Shown: positions 42,730 to 53,728 of the stretch, piece by piece
Layout of the letters: every line of letters begins with the position of its first letter
Numbering within the stretch: position 1 is the stretch's first letter
Origin: Coxiella-like endosymbiont
GTDB taxonomy: Bacteria; Pseudomonadota; Gammaproteobacteria; Coxiellales; Coxiellaceae
Direction of reading: 5' to 3'
NCBI RefSeq assembly: GCF_030643785.1
Contig: NZ_CP094378.1
Location: 372,001-436,000, forward strand
DNA: 64,000 nucleotides
Made by a program: the position numbers and the translations under genes
The notes under the pieces: model-generated
The model's database searches: none
Seen by the model: the letters and a program-made list of their open reading frames with translations, nothing else
Told to the model about the DNA's origin: nothing

Positions 42730-43905
42730 ACAAACAATTTTTTCTAGAAACTTAAAACGTAACTGATACTATTCGTTCGAAAATAGAAAAACTTAAAGAA
42801 GATTATTTTAAGATAGATTGTCATTCAGATTTTTTAGAAATTGCAATTAAAAATAAAATGTATCTATAAAATATATCTTAAGTTATTAGAAGCAGTAAAC
42901 TGTTGTCGTTTTGCTTCTAAAATTCTAAAGGCGATATCCTGTGAAGAGGATAAGCATAAGCTGAGCGATAGAAAAAAATTGAACTAAATTTATCACTTGA
43001 ATCTGGAGCTTCTCACTTTGTGGTTGATTAAGGAGCCGATCCCTACTTATCATTAGAAGTAGGCCGCATATTCATCGACGAGATTGTCAATTTCCTATTT
43101 TAGTTACTCGCCGGAATGAAAAGTAAAGAAAAGCTAAATGAGGGGCATAAAAAATAGTTCATGAAATTATCAATTTTGGTTTTAGAAATGGGATTCTAAA
43201 GATTTATCCGAAAGCGATATACGCTTGGTTGTTAATTCTTAAAATTATCTCCCTTATCGCGTCTTTATCCTTATCACCTCTTTATCTTTGTCCTTCCATC
43301 TTTAAAAATACAGAATCGAGTGTTACGGATCGCTATTACGTCGCTAAAGCTAAAAATCAAGGAAAATCAACCGGGAATTTCTGTCATACCATTTAGTGTC
43401 GAAAAAACCAAGTATTAAGGAAAAATTTGGGCTAAGATTAATTTGAAAATTGGTGCTATTCAAGCATGGAATATACACTTAAAAAGTGTCAAGGTTACTA
43501 GATTTAATATTTGATCGAACCTTCAACCACAGTGTTGAGTTTAAGGAATACTCTACCAAAAAACCAGAACTAATCTCGCTGGAAAAATTTCTGGAGGAAA
43601 TTGCTTCATAGCTTATGAAATATAGTAACGGGTTTAAAAAGAATTTTCTGTCATTGCGACAAAGCAATTAGGATAATCTGTAGAATGAGTAAATCAAGAT
43701 CGATAAATCAATTTTGATAGAGGACTTTCCAATGATTGGTGTTACTATCTAACATGATAAGTTCAAATTAAAACGTGCAGACTTCATTTGAATATTATAA
43801 TCCAATTAATATTGGAATAAAAATGTTCTCTTAATTTCTTCTTGATTAAGAAATAAAAAAAGAAAGAGAGATTTATAAATGTAAAAATTTTTTTGTGGTT
43901 TTTAG
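42730..43905. other. Decayed coding DNA on +, family unknown
   Basis: Plus-strand frames give IRSKIEKLKEDYFKIDCHSD, LSLESGASHFVVD, DPYLSLEVGRIFIDEIVNFL (42780-43110), VIPFSVEKTKY and KINLKIGAIQAWNIHLKSVK (43390-43490), and LDLIFDRTFNHSVEFKEYST followed by KKPELISLEKFLEEIAS (43494-43610). These look like one or two former proteins. No motif gives a function and every piece is closed by stops. Confidence -1.
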
Positions 43906-43909
43906 ACGC

Positions 43910-44985
43910 TCATTGCGATATCATCTGGATGTGGAAGTTTTTGAAAGATGAACTGATTTGAAAAAAAGCATATATATATTCTGTCGAAATCCAATATTTT
44001 TTATCAACAACATTTGGTTTTTTAGTGTGGATCCCAATAATTTCTATACTTATCATGTCAATTGTGATCGACTTTAAAAGGGAAATATTGAAGTTCTGTT
44101 TTTAAATGTAGTGGATTATGATTTATTAAAAAGTTCAGCCATGATTGATGCTGTATATGGTTTGAGAGCTTAATATTTTGAAGAAGTGGCTCTTTGTACC
44201 AATTCTGTCGAGATAATCAAAGCTACGGAGCAAGGAAAAGTTAACGTTCATTTTGTCTGTTGAAAGGCCTTGAATTTTTGAGGGACAAATGGATCTTTTA
44301 AAGAATTGGTATCGTTTAAGGAATTAGGGTTGTTAATCTTACGCATGGTGAAGATATTGAAGGCTTTTCAGGAAATGTAAAACTCTTGTTTAAAGAAAAA
44401 GTGAAGGAGATACAGAAACATAATTTGCAAAAGCACCAGTATCGAAGAATATTTATCTCCTTCAAATAGGGTTATTTTATATAAGCATGAAAAAGGTTTA
44501 TCGAAATTTAATAGAGAAGTTTTAAAAACAATCGAAATTAAATATTATGTGTGATCTTTCTCATGCTAATGACGCTTCTTTTTGGCAGACAATCGAAGAA
44601 TTTTCCGTAAAAGTTTATGCTACCCATAGTAATTGCACAAAATTTTGTGGGTACAGGTCTAAATCTCACTGACGATATGATGAAGGTCTTAGAAAAACTT
44701 AGAGTGGTGCTAAGAATTTGTTTTTATGACATTTATGTCATTGAACGAAATCCTACTTTAGAGGATTTTGTTCAACACATTCTTCATGTAATTGATGTGA
44801 TAGGTGATGAGCATGTGGGGATTAGCAGTGATTATGATGGTGTTTCGCTACTGATTTTCAGATGGTTATCAAAAACCCCCTATGATTCAAAAACTTTCAA
44901 AAAATTTGGGAATGTTTAGATAAATAAGGAGTTAATAGAGCTACCTTATAAAAAATTTCCACCGAAATTTTTTGATATTATTAGA
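43910..44985 (+). pseudogene. Membrane dipeptidase (peptidase family M19), decayed
   Basis: The C-terminal fragment (44617-44919) reads LNLTDDMMKVLEKL, NPTLEDFVQHILHVIDVIGD and EHVGISSDYDGVSL, the M19 block with the conserved DEHVGIGSDFDG pattern. Just upstream DLSHANDASFWQTIEEFS and YATHSNCTKFC match the metal-binding SH...HSN region. Earlier pieces (VDYDLLKSSAMID-like, near 44110) are out of frame. M19 enzymes are zinc dipeptidases; the remnant is not functional. Confidence -1.
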
Positions 44986-44999
44986 ATAATTTAATTAAA

Positions 45000-46800
45000 A
45001 ATTAGATAATAATTTCAAATATTGATTTAATAAGAGAAAAAAGTAGAGGGTCTAGTCTGGAAAATAAAATGATTTTTTTATTTCAGATTAATTTTTTCTG
45101 ATAAATTTGTGTTTAATTAATTTTAAATATTGCTCAATAGATTGGTTCGAGATATTGTATTCTTGAGATATTTCTTTATAGATATTTTTAAGTAATAATT
45201 CATTTAGATAAATAGATAAAAAATTTCTTGTTAAGAAAACTTGGTTATAAAGATAACCAAAATAATATTGGTTTTTTTAAATTTGATAGATATAAAGGAA
45301 AAATATTAATATTTTTTTTATATTAGAAGTTAATTCTAATATCATCATCGCTTAGTTGATCTTTTTGAATTATAGATCTTGATTGTTTTTTAAAATAGTA
45401 ATCAAATTCAATTGATTTCTCAGAAGTGTCAAAAAATTTTAATTGGCAACATGAGTTTCTTTTATTAAATGAAAATAAAATACTTCAGAAAAATATTTAG
45501 TAGAAGAAAGATAAGATAAATAAATGTCTCTACACATCCCATATTCTCTCATTTTCAAAGTTTGGTCGGTATTTTCATTTCTTAAAAAGAAATCTAATGA
45601 AGTAATAGAAAAGCCAGAATTAAAATGAAAAGTGTTTTCAAAATTTTTCTTATAATGATTGCAAGAATTGTAGAGATGATGTAGTCATGGGGGATTCCTG
45701 CTTACGAGAGTTGTACCTTGCTGATCTTATTCCATAATTTAAAGGTGGAATAAGAAAGGAATTGATAAGGAATTGATAATGTAATTCGTTCTAATTGAGC
45801 ATGACAAGATAAATAATAGAAGTACTTTTTAATTGATTTTGTGTGCTTTCTTGCATTTTAAATGGACTCTAAAGAGATTTTTAGTTAGCTAATTTAGCAT
45901 AAGTCAGTTAAAATTTAAAGAGGCAATTATCAATTTAGATAGTTTTTAAATTTGTTTAATTCCTGTGAATCGTTTGAATATTCATCTTGATCCGGCGGAG
46001 TAGGAGACTGTATCTTAAATAAATCAAATCCATAAGTCAATTGTTTGAATAAGTTTGAAGTAGGACGACGTAAAAGATAATACCGTTGTTTTTCTCTTAG
46101 TAATAATAAGATACCCTATATCGTTACTGGATTAATGGTTTTTTATCTTCTTTAGAAAGAAATTATTATTCTATTATTGTGAGAAATAAAATTTATATTG
46201 TGATCTTTCCAGTGACTAATTAAATACGGACTAAAATTGAAATCAGCAGCGAAAATTAATTCTTTATTAGAAAATTTGTTCATAAGCTTGACAATTAAAG
46301 CATAATAGAATTTTCCTTAATCTGAAAGTTTTTCTTTATCAATTATGGTTTCGTTGCCATCAAAGGGAAGATGGTCCAATACAACACATTTATATTTATT
46401 ATTTTTTGTTAATTTCTATATTTGAAAACGATTAGTTAATTTCTAAGAAGCTAAAGACAAAAGTCGAACCGCCTCGTTTGTTTTAAGTTCGTTAACTTGA
46501 TAATGCCAATTAGTAAGCATTAATAAGCTTCAAAGTTGATAGTCTGATAGAGTTAGCGCTGTAGAATGTTTCTTGATTAAAAAATCGTTTCAATCCAAGA
46601 AAATTTTTAAGGGCATGGACTATTCTGACTAGACGTTTTGTGTATTGCTAATCATTGTTATACACTTTTTGTGCATCCATAATGTTCCAAAATAAAATTC
46701 TTTTATGAATCAGTGGATTGTAATCCAAAAGCTTTTGGGTTATTATATCAGTTCCCCTGAGACATCGGAAAAAATTCTAAACTAGTATTTATTGCAGATG
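45000..46800 (-). pseudogene. Endonuclease/exonuclease/phosphatase-fold protein, decayed
   Basis: Minus-strand pieces: RILFWNIMDAQ near 46720 (the N-terminal strand with the catalytic Asn of EEP enzymes), VRIVHALKNFLGLKRFF, CVVLDHLPFDGNETIIDKEK (near 46390), then MNKFSNKELIFAADFNFSPY (near 46260), which fits the GDFN block. Further down, TSLDFFLRNENTDQTLKMRE and YGMCRDIYLSYLSSTKYFSE (45480-45640) may belong to the C-terminal end or to a second gene. The family is moderately sure. Many stops are present. Confidence -1.
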
Positions 46801-46994
46801 GGTGTCTCATAAATACATCACTTTTTTATGTTTGCCATAAACTGAGAATGAAGGGTATTTATTAATTAGTGAAATTAATTGATTTTATGGAATCAATGGT
46901 TTTTATTGTTTGTTTTACCTTAAGAAGGAAATGTTGATAAATTTATCTGATTGATGATATCATATTAATATATCAGGATTATAACGAAATTTAG

Positions 46995-47890
46995 AGCTTT
47001 ATAAATTTAGAGACTTAAAATACTTCATTGCCAAAGTAGATTATTGCCATTTTGGTAGTACAGCGGGAGTATGCTTTATGAGCCATGCCAGCATTGAGTA
47101 TGCAAATCAAAAAACTAGAAGAAGTTTTAGGTGTACAGTTAATCTTAACAGACTAATAAAAGGGTTTTTCTAACCGAAATTGACAAGAAGATTACTCAGG
47201 AAGCACACGTAGCATTATATTTCAAGTAAATGCTCTGAAACAGATTGCAGTTTAAGAAAAGGACCCTTTTATAAGAAAGGAACCCTTTTAGAGGTAAATT
47301 GCATTTGGGTATAATTCCTAGATCTTGCTCTTTATCTTTTGTCCTACATTATTTCTAATTTGAGAAAGGGTGTTTCTCGATCTCATGCTTTATCTTTATC
47401 TTAATAGAAGAAAAAACCACCAGTTTGGTAGAAAAATTAATCCAGGAGAAATTGGATTCGGCTCTCGTAGCGATCCCCTTGGTTGAAGAAGAAGATTTGG
47501 AAGTTTTGCCTTTATTTGAAGAAGAATTTGTTTTGACTTTACCTTACAGCCACGCTTTAACCAAACGGAAAATACTTAAGCTATCTGATTTGGAAAATAA
47601 GACCCTACTTTTTTATTTGAGGAAGGTCATTATTTGATGGGGTAGGCTTTATCGGTTTGTCAACATGTGAATGCTTCGGAAACGAAGAGTTTTAAATCCA
47701 CTTAGTTCACCTAAACCTATGAAAATGGTGAGGATGGTTTGGCGACCTTACAGCGCTAAAAAGATTTTGTTAGAAAATATCGTTACGCAAATCATAAAAT
47801 TAATGATTAAGAAAAAGATAGTAAAAGTAATTAATACGCTTATTCTTTGTTTTAATGCAAATTCTATAGTTCTATGCCCAAAAGAATGAA
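46995..47890 (+). pseudogene. oxyR: LysR-type regulator, OxyR-like, decayed
   Basis: The N-terminal helix-turn-helix is readable over several frames as LRDLKYFIAKVDYCHFGSTA, then SMQIKKLEEVLGVQLI and FLTEIDKKITQEAHVAL-like, close to OxyR (LKYLVALADHRHFGRAA). The effector domain survives in 47425-47637 (EKTTSLVEKLIQEKLDSALV, EEDLEVLPLFEEEFVLTLPY). After more shifts SVCQHVNASETKSF contains a Cys in the region of the redox cysteines. OxyR controls peroxide defence. Tandem 9-10 bp copies occur near 47260. Confidence -1.
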
Positions 47891-47929
47891 GTTATAATTT
47901 ATAGAAATAAAAATCTTAGTAAAAATCTT

Positions 47930-48656
47930 ATGGATAAGAGAAGAAATCGAACCTTCGGCATCGCATTTCATTCAGGAGTGTTGATTGATGATTTTTGCTT
48001 TCTGGATTTAGGAGAAGAAAGATTTTTAACTTATGAGCCTAAAAATATCTTAATTACCCATTTACATCCAGATTAAGATATTTTTAGGCTCATAAGTTAA
48101 AAATCTTTCTTCTCCTAAATCCAGTGTGCGCGACCCTCATCAAAATTTTTTCATAGATGTTCCTATTTATACCGCTGAAGATTTTATCGGAATTTTGTCT
48201 GTTAAGAAATTAACTAAGAAAAAATCATTTGATGAGTATACTGTAATACCTATCCCTACCGATCATAGTCATGAAGTCGTTTCTCAGGATTATCTTATCC
48301 ATAAAGGGAAAGAAAAAGTTTTGTATATGGAGGATATGATCTGGATTAATAAAGAATATCATAAATTATTAGATAATTTGACTTTAGTAATTACGGAAGC
48401 CAGCTTCATATATAAAGGGAAATTTGTTAAACGTCATAAAATTTCTAATAAACTTTATGATTATGTCAGAGTTCCAAATCTATTAAAATTTTTTAGGCTC
48501 TTCACTAATCATTTGGTTTTGATCCATTTGTGGAGTTCATTTTACCAGAATATTTCAGAAGCGAGAAAAAAATTATATAACTTCGAGAAAGAATATAAGC
48601 TTGGTGTTTGTATTGGTTATGACGGAATGGAAATTGACACCCAAGATTTAAAATAA
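47930..48656 (+). pseudogene. MBL-fold metallo-hydrolase split by a 53-bp inverted duplication
   Basis: From 47935 the frame reads RRNRTFGIAFHSGVLIDDFC and FLDLGEERFLTYEPKNILIT, then HLHPD, the metal-binding motif of MBL hydrolases, and stops at TAA 48074. Inverted DNA (48072-48124) follows. The protein then resumes at 48126: FFIDVPIYTAEDFIGILSVK, VIPIPTDHSHEVVSQDYLIH, GKEKVLYMEDMIWINKEYH, ITEASFIYKGKFVKRHK and a C-terminal GVCIGYDGMEIDTQDLK. That second part is open for 176 codons. Without the insertion the gene would be close to full length (about 225-235 residues). Substrate unknown. Confidence -1.
48002..48124. repeat. Perfect 53-bp inverted repeat with a 17-nt loop
   Basis: Arms 48002-48054 and 48072-48124 are exact reverse complements. 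The left arm is coding sequence of the MBL gene and the right arm is extra DNA. ATCCAG stands both just before the right arm (48066-48071) and at its end (48119-48124), as expected if a replication template switch copied the left arm backwards and returned at a 6-nt match. Confidence -1.
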
Positions 48657-48659
48657 AAT

Positions 48660-50139
48660 TAAGCTCTACTTTTTAATATTTCTATAAGCCTGATCTGATT
48701 TAATAGCTTTTTTGAACATTTTGGAAGTTATATAAATAAAGTACCTGGAGATGAAAGAAAATTTTCTGAAGCATCTAGTAGATTAAAAACTACCTAGAAA
48801 ACAAGTCTTTTCTTTTACGAGCTGGTTCAGTTATTTTCTTCTTTATTAGAGGAGCCTCATTCGATCTGTCAACTTATAGATATATAGGAGCAGTTTCTCA
48901 ATTTAACAGTATGGTATCAAAGCCGCGAGGTTAACGTTATACCTGAGACTCAATAACTCTCTCAAACTATTATTACCGTTGCAAATCTAATGAATATCGA
49001 GATGATCGCCTCTATTCATTTACTAAGTTTCTTGAAAACTTTGAATTAGTTTTAGAGGCTAAATTCGAGCCTACTATTTCTTCTATGTAGAAAAATGCAA
49101 TAGGTACGGAAATGGAGAAAGAATTTGAAGGAAAAATAATTAATTTTAAATTTGATTTAAATATCTCTGAAGTTGGAGGCCAAATTTCCGTAAAAAGCTC
49201 GTCGATATTTTCCAGTTAGCTTTATGGGCCCCCAGGAGGGAATAGAATAGCGGAACTTATCTGGAGTCATCAGGACTGTGGTACGGACGTATTTTAGAAA
49301 CGACTGGGAAATTCCAAATTTAGTTAATCCGGAGTTATTATTAAATTTTTTTAGAACGATGTTAAAAAATAAAAGTAAATATCTTATTGTAGAGTTTTGG
49401 AAAGCAAATAATCATTTGAAAAATTTTTATGCGGGAGTCTTTTCTCAGCATTATTCTCCTATACTGTTGGCGCAACTTTTTGAAGACTTCAAACAAATTT
49501 TGGAAGCTGGGATTCATGTAGTGGGCAACGCTGTGTGATCTGGAAAGCGTAAAGAACTAATAATATGGTTTTATCGGTTGGACCAATCGATGGGAAGCAG
49601 ATTACTGATGATGAAGTTATGAAAATTTTCTACACTATACTAGACACTATACTAGCAAGCAAGTCGTAATCAGCAAATTATCCTTGATTTTTGGAAAAAT
49701 AATCATGGAAATCGATTGCGGACGATTGTTATTTCACAGACTACTGAGCAAAAAAAAGCGTTTACTGTATGCTGTTTTTAAAAGCCGTCCTCAGAGAGAG
49801 ATCAACAATGCGATCCTTACGTTTTTATCAGACAATTTATTTATTGGTTTTCGGATAAGAAGACTCTTAAAAATGTTATAGATATAAAAATTTGGATAAT
49901 GCAAATTAATAGACGGTAAACGAATATAAGTTTTGAGAGATGCATCATTAGGTTATTGAATACAAGATTGGAAGAACTAGAAGGAAGTTCGAATCGCTTA
50001 ATTGCTTTTTTCAGATCAACTGAAGGAAATAGTACCTCACAGATTTCTGAAGATCAGTTTGAAAGTGAGAGACTTAGCAATGCGCCTTTCGGGTTTATAA
50101 TTAAGTAAAAGAATAATCAATCATTTTTGAACAATGACC
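48660..50139. other. About 1.5 kb of decayed + strand coding DNA, family unknown
   Basis: Frames give SYINKVPGDERKFSEASSRL, ELVQLFSSLLEEPHSICQLI (48720-48880), GKIINFKFDLNISEVGGQIS (49130), and an 86-codon piece at 49278-49538 (RNDWEIPNLVNPELLLNFFR, FYAGVFSQHYSPILLAQLFE). Short tandem copies of 12 bp lie at 49632-49655. The pieces could be one former protein. I do not recognise it and see no intact gene. Confidence -1.
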
Positions 50140-50402
50140 ATAGTTCTTATTTCGTTTGTGTTCAAACCTTTTTCTGTTGATCAGTCAATTTCTTTCCTGC
50201 TCGATTGATATAGAAATTAAAGATCAACATGGAAGATTGATAAGAAGTTCTTTTGCGACGCTTGCTGGACTACAGACGATTTTTTTAAGGATTTTGCAAT
50301 TCTTTTTGGATCTTTCCAACCAAAAACCCCTGCGTTAAAGTCAAGTGCATTGCTGTTTTCGGTAACTTTTTGTGACCATCTTTGTTTGTTTTCTTTTGTC
50401 AC
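50140..50402 (-). pseudogene. DUF3175 small protein, frameshifted
   Basis: The start at 50402 reads MTKENKQRWSQKVTENSNAL and DFNAGVFGWKDPKRIAKSLK, the DUF3175 pattern (WSQxVTxxSxALDLxxGVF, DPxxIAxSLKxS). After a shift near 50250 the family C-terminus SYQSSMLIFNFYINRAGKKL appears in another frame. Function of the family is unknown. The full domain would be about 85 residues. Confidence -1.
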
Positions 50403-50554
50403 ATTTTTATTATAGTCAACAAATTTAATGTATTTGACCCAACGAGGAAATGACTTTCTCTTATCGTTAATTGAAAAAGGACTGCTGTTTTGAATCTCTT
50501 GATTCTTGCTTTAAAAATGATAAATTGTTTCTCAAAGCTTTTTAGAGGTAATTG

Positions 50555-50728
50555 ATGGATAAAAGACTATTAGAAATACTAGCTTGTCCGCTTTGTAAAG
50601 GGAAATTGATATATAAGCAAGATGCAGAAGAGCTTCTTTGTCGTTTTGACAAGCTAGCCTATCCTATTCAAGGGGGAATCCCAATTATGTTGGTTGACAA
50701 AGCCCGTTCATTAATAGAAGAGAGATAA
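50555..50728 (+). CDS. Trm112-family zinc-ribbon-like protein (YcaR type)
   Basis: This 57-residue protein reads [40 protein letters not shown], the YcaR/Trm112-like signature. The CPLC pair is kept, and a further Cys (LLCR) is present. It starts at ATG 50555 after AGAGG and ends one base before kdsB, the usual neighbour. In other gammaproteobacteria lpxK lies upstream; here only ruins do. It is too short for many ORF filters but looks fully intact. Its function in bacteria is not settled. Confidence -1.
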   Translation: MDKRLLEILACPLCKGKLIYKQDAEELLCRFDKLAYPIQGGIPIMLVDKARSLIEER

Positions 50729-50729
50729 G

Positions 50730-51482
50730 ATGGAATTCCGAGTCATTATACCAGTGCGTTATGATTCTAGCCGCTTACCCGGTAAAGCATTAGCAGATAT
50801 CGCCGGTAAGCCGATGATTCAACACGTCTACGAATGTGCTGTGAAAAGTGGTGCGGAAGATGTTGTGATCGCGACCGATGATAGACAAATAAGTAAAATA
50901 GGAGAAGATTTTGGGGCAATGGTTTGTATGACTTCTTCTGATCATCAGTCGGGAACGGAACGCATTGCGGAAGCTGTTGTTACTTTGGGTTTAGAGGACG
51001 ATGAAATTGTAATCTGTTTGCAAGGTGATGAACCCTTGATTACCCCGGGGGCTATTCAAAAACTAGCGGAGGATCTGGAGGAACATGATAATGTAAAAGC
51101 GGCTTCTCTCTGCACACCGATTACGGATATTAACGAATTATTTAACCCTAATATCACCAAAGTGGTTTTGAATCGTCGAAATTACGCTCTTTATTTTAGT
51201 CATGCTCCTATCCCGTGGGATCGCTCTACTTTTAATAATAAAGAAAATATTAAATTAAATGACTCTCATTTCCGCCATGTAGGTATTTATGCTTATCGTG
51301 TAGGATTTTTAGAAGAATACCTTTCTTGGGATAGGTGCTCTGCTGAAAAGCTCGAAGCTTTAGAACAACTGCGTATCTTATGGCACGGTGGCCGCATTCA
51401 CATGGTAGTTACAAAAGAAAAATACTTGTATAGCGTTGATACGGAAGAGGATCTTCAACGCGTTCGCGAATATTTCAAGTAA
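50730..51482 (+). CDS. kdsB: 3-deoxy-manno-octulosonate cytidylyltransferase KdsB
   Basis: This 250-residue CMP-Kdo synthetase activates Kdo for lipopolysaccharide inner core. It begins [20 protein letters not shown], with the nucleotide-binding RLPGKAL motif, then CLQGDEPLI and [18 protein letters not shown] near the C-terminus. Full family length, no damage, one base after the Trm112-like gene. It indicates that Kdo-containing LPS is still made. It is convergent with the truncated mvk, whose 3' part is missing. Confidence -1.
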   Translation: MEFRVIIPVRYDSSRLPGKALADIAGKPMIQHVYECAVKSGAEDVVIATDDRQISKIGEDFGAMVCMTSSDHQSGTERIAEAVVTLGLEDDEIVICLQGDEPLITPGAIQKLAEDLEEHDNVKAASLCTPITDINELFNPNITKVVLNRRNYALYFSHAPIPWDRSTFNNKENIKLNDSHFRHVGIYAYRVGFLEEYLSWDRCSAEKLEALEQLRILWHGGRIHMVVTKEKYLYSVDTEEDLQRVREYFK

Positions 51483-51513
51483 ATTAAATTAAGTAAAGCA
51501 TGGAAAAACTTTT

Positions 51514-51897
51514 TTACGTTGTGTAAAAACCTTGATCATTATCAATACCTGTCGGCAATTTGCTTTTTAAACGATCTAGCACATTGATAAACGTGAAAAG
51601 GGAAAGTTCAAAAGGTTTTTGTAAAACTTCTCGAATATTTAAGTGGCCCAAGCAATATTTTTGGTATTGATTTTTAAGTTTTATTTTTAATTTGCGGAGC
51701 GTTTGGAGCGTAACTTCTCGCCTAAAGTCAATACCCATAAAATGGAACGAAAAATGTAAGGGTAATGTCCATCGAACAGTAGCTTCTGTATGTCGATTGA
51801 TAGCTACGGCTAGTGCCGGGTGGCCATAAACTACAGCGTGCTCACCTGATAAAATCAGTTTGGCAGGCGTCCGTGTTTTTAAGAAATCTTTTTTCAT
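51514..51897 (-). pseudogene. Mevalonate kinase, N-terminal fragment only
   Basis: The start at 51897 gives MKKDFLKTRTPAKLILSGEH and AVVYGHPALAVAIN, the GHMP-kinase N-terminus. The reading continues to LDRLKSKLPTGID, where family members go on to the GSSAA phosphate loop, but here NDQGFYTT and a stop follow. About 127 of roughly 310 residues remain, and the kdsB stop lies only 31 bases beyond. A deletion has removed the kinase core, so no activity is possible. It lies 10 bases after the mvaA stop, as expected in a mevalonate operon. Confidence -1.
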
Positions 51898-51907
51898 CGC
51901 CCAGTTC

Positions 51908-52968
51908 TCAAGAATTTGCTGGCGCGTGATCTCTACTAGGTTGATTAGCCTTACGCTCAAATTTTTCGTGCGCGCGCATGAGTTCGCCCGGATTCGTTTG
52001 TGCTGCAAGTAAGGATAGTTCTCCACACCAGACGGTAGCAGCAACAATAATAGCCAATCGCCGAGCATTTTGACCGGGTTGTGAATTATCCAAACAGCCT
52101 AAAAGGCGTAAATGTTTTTTAACAAAATCGTGATGTTTTCCATTGCCCACAGTGCCCACAATAATATTAGGTAGCGTAACAGAAAAATAGAGGTCGCCGT
52201 TGCGCACTTTAGCGTGAGTGAACCCTTGAGAGCCTTCGACGATATTAGCAACGTCTTGCCCCGTCGCGAGGTAAATAGCGTAGAGCAAATTAGCAAAATG
52301 CGCATTTGCAGTGCGCAAACCCCTGAAACGATTGAACCCATTAAATTCTTTTTAATATGAAGATTAATCAAGGCTTCTGGTGTAGTTTTCAAGCGCTCTT
52401 GACACACAGCGCGGGGAATTAACATATCAGCAATAACGTATTTGCCCCGACCTAATAAGCCGTTGATAGCAGATACCTTCTTGTCTACGCAGATATTACC
52501 CGAAATGGAGACGTATTTGAGGCTGGGGTAGTTTTCCAGGAGCCAATTAATCACTGCATCCGCTGCTTTGGTCAGCATATTATGTCCAGAAGCGTCGCCC
52601 GTTGTAGCTTCGAGACGCAGGAACAAAAGGTTACCTACTACTTGGGTGTGCCAGCTTACATTGCGGCAAAAACGACTGGTGCTGGAAACAACTTGTGCGA
52701 TCGCTTCGTTCTTGTTGAGTTCATTCAGTACGAGCATTACCGAATGTGCGTCCTCGCCCTCCAATAAAATAGAACGAGTCATCCGGTCATCAAATATCGT
52801 GCATTGGAGGCCAGCACATTTCCGGGTAACGCTGGCTCCGCGATTGGTCGAAGGCCACATAGGAGTTTCGAAAGTAGCGAGACGAACCTCAACTTCGGTA
52901 TTTACTTCAGAACCAATAATTTTAATCGGCCCAATAGTTTTAACAGGAATTGGTATCGTTTCTTGCAT
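51908..52968 (-). pseudogene. mvaA: Class I HMG-CoA reductase, one frameshift
   Basis: This enzyme makes mevalonate from HMG-CoA. The first frame holds TNRGASVTRKCAG, EGEDAHSVMLVLNEL, TGDASGHNMLTKAADA and SGNICVDKKVSAINGLLGRG with the catalytic Lys in DKK, to KKNLMGSIVSG. One missing base in the G run near 52320 shifts the frame. The other frame gives LRTANAHFANLLYAIYLATG, IVEGSQGFTH and PNIIVGTVGNGK to the stop at 51908. All motifs are otherwise present. The start is taken at the Met of MQETIPIPVKTIG; 52998 is possible. With mvk truncated, the pathway is broken at two steps here. Confidence -1.
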
Positions 52969-53039
52969 GCCCGCATGATACACAAAGCAAGAAGACAATA
53001 CTACTTTGTTAGGCGGTCAAGGACTGTAATCGTCGGGAG

Positions 53040-53560
53040 GTGACATTCACGATATCGCCTAAGGCGGGTACCTTCTTCTAAATGTTCCTGATTGCCGAGG
53101 ATGCCGAGGATGATGGGCCCACTGGAGAGGCCAAAGCTTAGGAGAATGGGGGAAAACGACGACCGGCCGCCTTTTCAAGTTCCTTAGGGTGCCGTGTGAG
53201 AGCACCTGGAGGATACGAATTGAATAAAATAAAAAGGATTTCCTTCTGTTTTCTCTTGGCAGATTATCGCTAATTCTTCCACATCATCGACCGATCGATA
53301 GAAACTATCACTGAGCCAATGTTGTAGATTCTGAAGTGTTAGAGGTTTTAAATTAAGTTCAACGAACGAACTGACCGGGTATTGTCTTTGAGAACAATTG
53401 AATAGCAGTAACGGAAAAGTCCATTGCCAATCATCAAGAAAGAGTGTCAATGGTTTTAAATATAAGAAGCAGAAATTCAAAGAAATTCTGAGAAGGTGTA
53501 TTTAAATCGCATCTCGAGCACTTCAGCACTTAAGAATTCTGTACTGATCGTACTGGGAAA
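53040..53560 (-). pseudogene. Fragment of a large AAA/NACHT-like ATPase signalling protein
   Basis: The clear piece (53184-53480) reads LTLFLDDWQWTFPLLLF (Walker B form LFLDDLQWAD), then NLKPLTLQNLQHWLSDSFYR and VEELAIICQEKTEGNPFYFI. This is the ATPase region shared by big Ser/Thr-kinase-ATPase or LuxR-type (MalT-like) proteins. Only about 100 codons remain legible. A 9-bp tandem copy lies at 53094-53111. The rest of the region to 53728 holds no gene. Confidence -1.
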
Positions 53561-53728
53561 ATCCTTCATTGGGCTTGTGATCGGCGGTCGTGAGAAGAGT
53601 GAGTTTGATGAGGACAGGGTTGTTGGGAGTCAAAGGCTTTATCAATTAGTTAGAATTAGAATGAGCATCAGAGCATCTCAGTGGATTAAGACCGAGACGC
53701 GCATAATCCGCGTTACAAGCTCTATTTA

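Noticed and set aside
52568-52978. 136-codon open frame on + opposite mvaA
   Set aside because: It is a shadow of the strongly recognisable HMG-CoA reductase frame on the minus strand.
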